From contig CACJTU010000008.1 of the NCBI GenBank assembly GCA_902596375.1, forward strand, positions 1 to 52,082: 52,082 nt of DNA. The letters are read 5' to 3'. The position numbers were made by a program, and so were the translations under genes. The notes beneath the pieces were generated by a model. The model was not told where the DNA came from, searched no databases, and saw only the letters and a list, made by a program, of their open reading frames with translations. Within the stretch, counting starts at the first letter, position 1. Every line of letters starts with the position of its first letter. Positions 46,181-52,082 of this stretch are shown in pieces. Source of the DNA: an uncultured Pelagibacteraceae bacterium. GTDB taxonomy: Bacteria; Pseudomonadota; Alphaproteobacteria; Pelagibacterales; Pelagibacteraceae.

Positions 46181-47176
46181 ATGAAAACATCTACAAAAAT
46201 AACAAGTATAGTAATAATATTTTTCTTAATCATTGCAACAGTGATCATTGGAAGAACAATGATAGGAAATCATTTCAAAAAAAAATTTAGTAAAAGACCG
46301 CCTCCTGGAATAATAATAACTACTACTCAAGAAAGAGTTTTTGAAAATATTGTTAGTACCTATGGGACTGCAACTCCAATTCAAACACAATCATTTAAAA
46401 TTGAAAAATATGAAATATTAAAACCTATAAAATTTAATCAAAAAGTTAAAAAGGGCGATGTAATTGCTGAGCTTAAAAATCGAAAATTAATTGCACAATT
46501 TGATGGTATTATTGGAAAAAGAGAATTTTCGGAAGATATAGAGGTTTCAAAATCTTCAATATTAATTAATCTTGAAGATACTAGCTCAATATATTGTGAT
46601 GTAGATATTCCTGAAATTTTTGTACCATTTATTAAGGTTGGTCTGCCAGTTGATATTAAATTTTCTGGATATAAAAATAAAATTTACAAAGGTGAAGTAG
46701 ACTCTTTTGCTAGCAGGATAAGTGAAGATACAAGAGCATTAGCAACAAGAATTAAGATGGACAATTCATCAGGTGAAATATTACCTGGCTCATTTTTAGA
46801 AATATCAATTAAATATGATGTAAGAAATGGCTTAAGTGCTCCTGACACTAGTACAATTGTCGAAGGTGAAAATGTTTTTATTTATAAAGTAGATAAAAAA
46901 AATAAAGTAATGAAAACAAAAGTAACCATTGGTGATAGATATTTGGGCTTTGTAGAAATATTAGATGGATTAAATAATGGAGATAAAATTGTTGCAGAAG
47001 GAACAAAAAAAGTAAGACCAAATTTAACAATCAGACCTATAGAGAAAGGTGCTAAACAAAAGCAGGGAAATTCTAGCTGGGGTAAAAAAGATAAATCAAA
47101 AAAAGCTGAAGAAAAAAAAGGTAAATTTGATTGGTTTAAAAATATTTTTAAAAAATCAGATAAAGAGAAAAAATAA
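46181..47176 (+). CDS. RND efflux periplasmic adaptor without coiled-coil hairpin
   Basis: The 331-residue membrane-fusion protein has an N-terminal membrane anchor (residues about 9-27), a lipoyl domain, beta-barrel (about 125-205) and a proximal domain (about 210-285). In ordinary adaptors a long helical hairpin separates the two lipoyl halves; here VKKGDVIAELKNRKLIAQFDGIIG (written without break at residues 89-112) joins them directly. The C-terminal 45 residues are Lys-rich and unlike the family. It lies 4 bases upstream of the pump gene. No TolC-like gene is nearby. Confidence 0.88.
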   Translation: MKTSTKITSIVIIFFLIIATVIIGRTMIGNHFKKKFSKRPPPGIIITTTQERVFENIVSTYGTATPIQTQSFKIEKYEILKPIKFNQKVKKGDVIAELKNRKLIAQFDGIIGKREFSEDIEVSKSSILINLEDTSSIYCDVDIPEIFVPFIKVGLPVDIKFSGYKNKIYKGEVDSFASRISEDTRALATRIKMDNSSGEILPGSFLEISIKYDVRNGLSAPDTSTIVEGENVFIYKVDKKNKVMKTKVTIGDRYLGFVEILDGLNNGDKIVAEGTKKVRPNLTIRPIEKGAKQKQGNSSWGKKDKSKKAEEKKGKFDWFKNIFKKSDKEKK

Positions 47177-47180
47177 TTAA

Positions 47181-50100
47181 ATGTATATAACTGAAGTTAG
47201 CATTAAACGACCAGTGGTAGCTTGGGTCATGTCTTTAATATTAATTATTTTTGGTATTTTTGTCTTTTTAGAATTACCTGTAAGAGAACTTCCTGATGGT
47301 ATACAGCCTCCTGTAGTTCAAGTTCAAACCGATTATAAATCTGCTTCAGCTGAAATTGTTGATGAAGAAATAACTCAAAAATTAGAGGATGTAATTGGTG
47401 GAGCTGAAGGTATCAAAAATATTGACTCAAGTTCTCTCAATGGAAGAAGTAGGATCAATATTCAATTCAACACAGACATTGATTTAGATGATGCTGCTAA
47501 TGATATAAGGGAAAGAGTTGCGAGGGTTGTGGATAATTTACCAAGTGAGTCAAACCCTCCACAAATTTTAAAACAGGCAGCAGGTTTTACAACTACAATG
47601 TGGGTAGCATTATCGTCCCCAACTTGGAATGATTTAGATCTTGGAGATTATGCTGAAAGATATCTGATAGATGCATTCTCAAGTGTACCAAACGTAGGTA
47701 GAATTTTAGTTGGTGGATTAAGAGAACTTAGTGTTAGAGTTTGGATAGATCCAATAAAATTAGCTGCAAACGATCTTACAATTCAAGAAGTTGAAAGAGC
47801 TCTTAGAAATGAGAATATAAATCTTCCAGCTGGAACCTTAGAAGCTAATAACAAAGACTTAACTTTAAACATTGATAAATCTTATTCTAATATTGATACA
47901 ATTAAACAATTGCCACTTAAGAAAAATAAAGAAAAAGTTATCATTTTATCTGATGTGGCTAATATAGAGTTTGGACCTGTTTCAGAAAAAACTTTATTTA
48001 AAGCACAAAGAAAAAATGCAGTAAATTTAAAAACTGTTGGTATTGGTATTTATGCAAAAAGTGGTGCATCAACGGTAGAGCTTTCTAAACAAATAAAAAC
48101 TAAAATCAAAGAACTTAACAAATCTTTGCCTGATGGATTAAAGTTAGAAATAGCATTTAATAGAGCAACCTACATTGGTGCTGCAATAGAAGAAGTATAT
48201 AAAAGTTTAGTAATTGCATTTGTATTAGTTGTTTTAATTATTTATCTTTTTTTAGGTAACCTTAAAGCGGTAATAGTTCCTGCGGTTGCTTTACCAGTTA
48301 GTCTTATTGGATCATTTCTCGGTTTATATATATTTGATCTATCAATTAATATTTTTGTATTACTAAGTTTCATTCTGGCAATTGGTATAATCACTGATGA
48401 CTCGGTGATCATGACCGATGCAATTTATACAAGAATTGAAAATGGTGAAACACCTTTGGTGGCTGCTTATAAGGGTTCTAAACAAATTACATTTGCAATC
48501 ATTGCAACGACTTTAATTCTTATAGCAGTATTTTTACCTTTAATTTTTATTAAAGGAATATCAGGAACTTTGTTTAAAGAAACAGCAATAGCCTTATCTT
48601 TTTCAATTGTTGTATCTTCTTTTGTAGCATTAACATTATCTCCAATGCTAGGAAGTAAATTTTTAAATAAAAAAGAAAAAATTAATTTCTTTGTAAAAAA
48701 ATTCAATAATGGATTCAAATCTTTCACAGGATTTTATGTAAACTCCCTTAAATATTGGGTGAATAAACAAAAAACTATTTCAATATTTATAATTTTAATA
48801 ATTGCTGCCTCCGCTTATTTGTTTAGTTTTTCCAAAAAAGAATTGATACCAATTGAAGATAGGGGTGCTTATTTAATTATTGGGTCAACTGATGAAGGAA
48901 GTTCATTTGAATATACCCAAGAAAAGGCGCAAATAATTGAAGGAAGAATATTAAGATTATTGCAGGCTGAAGATAGTCCATATGCAAGATTAATCATGAG
49001 AGTTCCTGGTTTTGGAAGATCTGCAACGTCTTATAACAGTTTTATAATTATTGCGTTACTTGATGAATGGAAAAATAGAGAAAAAGGTAGTCAACAAATC
49101 CTAAGGGAAGCTATCGGACAAGTGGTTTCTGTACCTGAAACTTTTGCATTTCCAATTTCTCCCCAATCAATAAGAGTATCTAGTTATAATAAGCCTGTTC
49201 AAATGGTCATATATGGATCTAGCTATGAAGAATTAGAAGAAATTCAAAATAATGTCTTAAGAGAATTAAGAAAAAATAGAAATATGTCTAGAATTGAAAG
49301 TGATTATACAAAAAATAAACCCGAGGTTAAATTAATTACTAATAAAAATAGAGCAAATGATTTGGGAGTTTCTACAGAAAATATAGGTAGAACTTTAGAA
49401 ACTCTTTATGGAGGAAAAAGAGTAACAACTTTTAGTAAAGAGGGTAGAGAATACCCAATTATTTTACAACAATATTTAGCAGACAGAAGAGATAAAGATG
49501 GTTTATCAAAAATTTTTGTTAGATCTGAAACGACTGGTAAACTTGTATCTGTGGCAAGTTTAGTTGAATTTAAAGAAAAAGGTACTGCAGAAGCTCTTCC
49601 TAGATATAATAGACAAAGGGCAGTTACAATCTCTGCTGCTCTATCTGAAGATTATACTCTAACAGAGGCAATAAAATATCTAGAAGATGTCATGAATAGA
49701 GTTGCCCCTCAAAATCAAATCACCTGGAAAGGGAAATCTGAAGAGTTAAAAGAAACAACAAATGAAATATACTTAATCTTTGCTCTTGCTTTGTTAACTG
49801 CTTATTTAGTAATGGCAGCAACATTTAACTCTTTTGTTCATCCATTTATTATTATTTTAACAGTACCATTAGCTGTATTTGGTGGCTTAGTATTTATTTT
49901 ATTTTTAAATAGTTCAGTAAATATTTTCTCTCAAATCGCTTTAATAATACTCATTGGTATATCCACAAAGAATAGTATTTTGATTGTAGACTACACAAAT
50001 CAGATAAGAACTACCGGTGTGAAAATACAGGACGCTATAATTAAAGCTTGCCAACTAAGAATTCGACCAATCATAATGACCTCTCTTAGTACAATGATAG

Positions 50101-50303
50101 CAATGCTTCCATTAGTTATTGGGAATATTGGCCCAGGTGCAGGTGAAGGCTCTAGATTGGCTGTGGGTTCTACAATTTTAGGAGGAATGATTATTTCAAC
50201 TTTCTTTACTTTATATGTAACTCCAACAATGTATTTGGCTCTTGCAAAAAATACTAAACGAATTGATGCAGTTGATATTGAATTAAAAAAACAGCTAAAT
50301 TAA
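47181..50303 (+). CDS. RND efflux pump permease (AcrB-like, HAE1 type)
   Basis: A 1040-residue inner-membrane antiporter with 12 membrane segments in two halves and two large periplasmic loops. The opening YITEVSIKRPVVAWVMSLILIIFGIF and the proton-relay helix GIITDDSVIMTDAIYTRIENG with the Asp pair are clear, as is GISTKNSILIVDYTNQIR in the second half. HAE1-type pumps export drugs, bile salts or lipids; the substrate here is unknown. It works with the preceding adaptor. Its stop overlaps the convergent lipoprotein gene by 4 bases. Confidence 0.94.
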   Translation: MYITEVSIKRPVVAWVMSLILIIFGIFVFLELPVRELPDGIQPPVVQVQTDYKSASAEIVDEEITQKLEDVIGGAEGIKNIDSSSLNGRSRINIQFNTDIDLDDAANDIRERVARVVDNLPSESNPPQILKQAAGFTTTMWVALSSPTWNDLDLGDYAERYLIDAFSSVPNVGRILVGGLRELSVRVWIDPIKLAANDLTIQEVERALRNENINLPAGTLEANNKDLTLNIDKSYSNIDTIKQLPLKKNKEKVIILSDVANIEFGPVSEKTLFKAQRKNAVNLKTVGIGIYAKSGASTVELSKQIKTKIKELNKSLPDGLKLEIAFNRATYIGAAIEEVYKSLVIAFVLVVLIIYLFLGNLKAVIVPAVALPVSLIGSFLGLYIFDLSINIFVLLSFILAIGIITDDSVIMTDAIYTRIENGETPLVAAYKGSKQITFAIIATTLILIAVFLPLIFIKGISGTLFKETAIALSFSIVVSSFVALTLSPMLGSKFLNKKEKINFFVKKFNNGFKSFTGFYVNSLKYWVNKQKTISIFIILIIAASAYLFSFSKKELIPIEDRGAYLIIGSTDEGSSFEYTQEKAQIIEGRILRLLQAEDSPYARLIMRVPGFGRSATSYNSFIIIALLDEWKNREKGSQQILREAIGQVVSVPETFAFPISPQSIRVSSYNKPVQMVIYGSSYEELEEIQNNVLRELRKNRNMSRIESDYTKNKPEVKLITNKNRANDLGVSTENIGRTLETLYGGKRVTTFSKEGREYPIILQQYLADRRDKDGLSKIFVRSETTGKLVSVASLVEFKEKGTAEALPRYNRQRAVTISAALSEDYTLTEAIKYLEDVMNRVAPQNQITWKGKSEELKETTNEIYLIFALALLTAYLVMAATFNSFVHPFIIILTVPLAVFGGLVFILFLNSSVNIFSQIALIILIGISTKNSILIVDYTNQIRTTGVKIQDAIIKACQLRIRPIIMTSLSTMIAMLPLVIGNIGPGAGEGSRLAVGSTILGGMIISTFFTLYVTPTMYLALAKNTKRIDAVDIELKKQLN

Positions 50304-50899
50304 AAAATAATATATTTTGACGTTGATAAAGAATTTTTACATTCTGATAATTGTTGCTTATAAATATTTGATTGTTTCTCCACTCTTTTGGCTAGATTAA
50401 TTACTTTTATATTATTTTTATAATTTTTATAGTTACCCCACCCTTCATGATAAGCAATATAATGCTTGAAAGCATCTTTTTTTGAAACTTTCAAAATTTT
50501 TTCAGTTTTATTTGTGTACCAACCAATAAAATCTACACTATCTTTAAATCTTGTTCTTGTTGCAAATTTATTACCTGTCTCATCTTTATATTGTTTCCAT
50601 GTTCCCTTTACTGCCTGTGAGTAGCCAAAAGAACTTGATAGTCTTTTGTATGGTACAACTTTAAATAGTTTTTGTCTGGGTGGCTTTGCTAACCAATCAA
50701 ACCCAGACTCCATTTTGATTATTGCAAGTTGAAGATAAATTGGTGTTCCCCATTTTTGCTCTGATTTTTTAGCATGCTTATACCAAAAGTACCTTTCATC
50801 AAAAATTAAACAGCTATTTGTGGTATTTGTAGGTACAGAGCTACAACTCGAAAGAAAGAAAATTATTAATAAAAAAATTTTATATTTAAAAAAACTCAT
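50300..50899 (-). CDS. Lysozyme-like (SLT-type) lipoprotein, probable peptidoglycan transglycosylase
   Basis: The 199 residues begin with a lipoprotein signal (IFLLIIFFLSSCSS, Cys19). The catalytic-domain landmarks of SLT-type transglycosylases are present: AIIKMESGFDW with a candidate catalytic Glu, SSFGYSQAVKGTWKQYK and KHYIAYHEGWGNYKN. It would cut peptidoglycan glycan strands from the outer membrane. Its start overlaps the VanZ-like gene by 14 bases. Confidence 0.85.
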   Translation of the reverse strand: MSFFKYKIFLLIIFFLSSCSSVPTNTTNSCLIFDERYFWYKHAKKSEQKWGTPIYLQLAIIKMESGFDWLAKPPRQKLFKVVPYKRLSSSFGYSQAVKGTWKQYKDETGNKFATRTRFKDSVDFIGWYTNKTEKILKVSKKDAFKHYIAYHEGWGNYKNYKNNIKVINLAKRVEKQSNIYKQQLSECKNSLSTSKYIIF

Positions 50900-51269
50900 T
50901 TTTTATAAAATATATAGATAATATCAATATAACACCAATAAAGTTACCAAATAAGTCTGCTATCTGAAAAGCTCTAACAGGAATAACAATGTGAAGTAGT
51001 TCTAAAATTATTGAAATAAATATTAAGTATACAAATAGAAATTTAATATTTGAATTTTTATTATATGCTAAAATTCCAAAAAAAGTTAGAATACTAAATG
51101 CATATAAATGATTTGTTGATACTATAAAATCTTTTGTAATTTGAGGATCATAATTACAGTCATTAAATAGATAACATCCTAAAAGACTGCCAGGATATAT
51201 TGACAATATAATGATTAATATATTTAAAAAATGAAAAATTAACTTATAAACTATTTTAAATTTATTCAT
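50886..51269 (-). CDS. VanZ-like membrane protein
   Basis: The 127 residues have four hydrophobic segments and the VanZ-type landmarks NHLYAFSILTFFGILAY and ELLHIVIPVRAFQIADLFGNFIGV. VanZ-like proteins have no agreed function outside teicoplanin resistance. It is upstream of the lysozyme-like lipoprotein and divergent from gpmA. Confidence 0.7.
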   Translation of the reverse strand: MNKFKIVYKLIFHFLNILIIILSIYPGSLLGCYLFNDCNYDPQITKDFIVSTNHLYAFSILTFFGILAYNKNSNIKFLFVYLIFISIILELLHIVIPVRAFQIADLFGNFIGVILILSIYFIKNEFF

Positions 51270-51306
51270 TTAATTTTATATGCATTAAATTTAACTAAAA
51301 CACAAC

Positions 51307-52017
51307 ATGATGAAAAAACTAATTCTAGTTAGACACGGTCAAAGTTTATGGAATCTTGAAAAAAGATTTACTGGTTGGGTAGATGTAGACTTGACTGATA
51401 ATGGTAAATTGGAGGCAAAAAAATCAGGAGAGTTAATTAAAAAAGAACAATTAAATATTGATCTATATTATTGTTCGTTTCAATTAAGAGCAAAAAATAC
51501 ACTTAAAATAATTCAAGATGAATTAAATGATCATAAAGAAGTCAAAGAGGCCTGGCAGTTAAATGAAAGACATTATGGTGCTCTTACAGGCCTGAATAAA
51601 GATGAAATGAAGATAAAACTAGGAGAAGAAAAAGTCCATCAATTTAGAAGATCTTGGGATTTAAGACCAGATCCTCTAGAAAAAACAAACCCTTTCCATC
51701 CCTTAAATATTGAAACATACAAAGAAATTCCTACAGATAAAATTCCAGATACAGAGTCTTTAAAAGATACCTATGAGAGAGTTATTGAATTTTATAAAAA
51801 CGAGATAGAAAATAATAAAGGTAAAAGTATTCTTATTTCTGCACATGGAAATTCTATAAGAGCTCTTTGTAAATATTTATTTATTTTAGATAATACTCAG
51901 ATATCTAAACTCGAAATTCCTACAGGTAATCCTCTTTTAATTGAATTTGAAAATAGTAAAGTTATTAAGTGCAAATATCTTAATAAAGAAAGAGCTAAAG
52001 ATCTTTTAGTTTTTTAA
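51307..52017 (+). CDS. gpmA: 2,3-bisphosphoglycerate-dependent phosphoglycerate mutase
   Basis: The enzyme interconverts 3- and 2-phosphoglycerate. The 236 residues have the phosphohistidine box LVRHGQSLWNLEKRFTGW (His10), NERHYGALTGLNK, and the second catalytic histidine in SAHGNSIRALCKYL. Two ATGs occur in tandem (51307 and 51310); either could be used. It overlaps the 3' end of the converging gene at the right edge. Confidence 0.93.
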   Translation: MMKKLILVRHGQSLWNLEKRFTGWVDVDLTDNGKLEAKKSGELIKKEQLNIDLYYCSFQLRAKNTLKIIQDELNDHKEVKEAWQLNERHYGALTGLNKDEMKIKLGEEKVHQFRRSWDLRPDPLEKTNPFHPLNIETYKEIPTDKIPDTESLKDTYERVIEFYKNEIENNKGKSILISAHGNSIRALCKYLFILDNTQISKLEIPTGNPLLIEFENSKVIKCKYLNKERAKDLLVF

Positions 52018-52082
52018 AAATATCGAGATCAGTTAAATGATAAAAATCTTTTTGGCTTTCATAACCATATAACTTTTTTTGA
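51995..52082 (-). CDS. 3' end of an unidentified gene
   Basis: The reverse frame is open from the right edge to a TAG at 51995-51997 and encodes 28 visible residues ending YHLTDLDIFKKLKDL. It would overlap the gpmA 3' end by 23 bases, which is in keeping with this compact genome. No family can be named from so little. Confidence 0.4.
   Translation of the reverse strand, partial: QKKLYGYESQKDFYHLTDLDIFKKLKDL

Overview
The window looks like a SAR11-type (Pelagibacterales) alphaproteobacterium. It is very AT-rich, almost every gene abuts or overlaps its neighbour (many 4-base ATGA overlaps), no gene-free stretch reaches 300 bases, and there are no insertion sequences, tRNAs, rRNAs or CRISPR arrays. 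Lysine, asparagine and isoleucine are used heavily. Placement comes from gene content and style only, not from a marker-gene tree.

Layout. (1) 1-1765: lipid A genes, with a fragment of an MsbA-type exporter on the minus strand joined head to head to the C-terminal half of an LpxL-type acyltransferase; both lack their 5' parts at the same point near 1135, which marks a rearrangement or a chimeric join. A DUF2093 gene follows. (2) 1789-10030: purD-rsmD forward, then a six-gene reverse operon (HAD phosphatase, ribF, ileS, lspA, a DUF3035-like lipoprotein, pgi). (3) 10098-12191: groES-groEL behind a heat-shock-type promoter, closed by a strong terminator, followed by a 38-residue lysine-rich mini-gene and typA. 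(4) 14232-26011: mixed housekeeping and unknown genes, including the tldD/pmbA pair, cfa, a lysine-rich coiled-coil protein, a membrane J-domain protein and oligopeptidase B. (5) 26024-26599: hsp20 with its own heat-shock promoter and terminator.

(6) 26609-43032 is the most interesting part: a 16-kb block for uptake and complete oxidative breakdown of purines. It holds an NCS2 xanthine/urate-type permease, a four-gene BMP-family ABC importer led by an uncharacterised deaminase, and two divergent operons. The left operon carries HIU hydrolase, xdhA, xdhB, guanine deaminase, a PuuD-type urate hydroxylase and a purine phosphoribosyltransferase. The right operon carries OHCU decarboxylase, allantoicase, ureidoglycolate lyase and a PuuE-type allantoinase. 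Together they would take guanine and xanthine through urate, allantoin and allantoate to glyoxylate and urea. PuuD lacks its usual fused cytochrome c domain, and a free secreted cytochrome c gene sits at the end of the block. No urease, xdhC or transcription regulator is visible in the window.

(7) 43076-52082: DUF1330, a DNA glycosylase, an EamA transporter, msrA, a sulfurtransferase, an RND efflux pair whose adaptor lacks the coiled-coil hairpin, a lysozyme-like lipoprotein, a VanZ-like protein, gpmA, and the 3' end of an unidentified gene.
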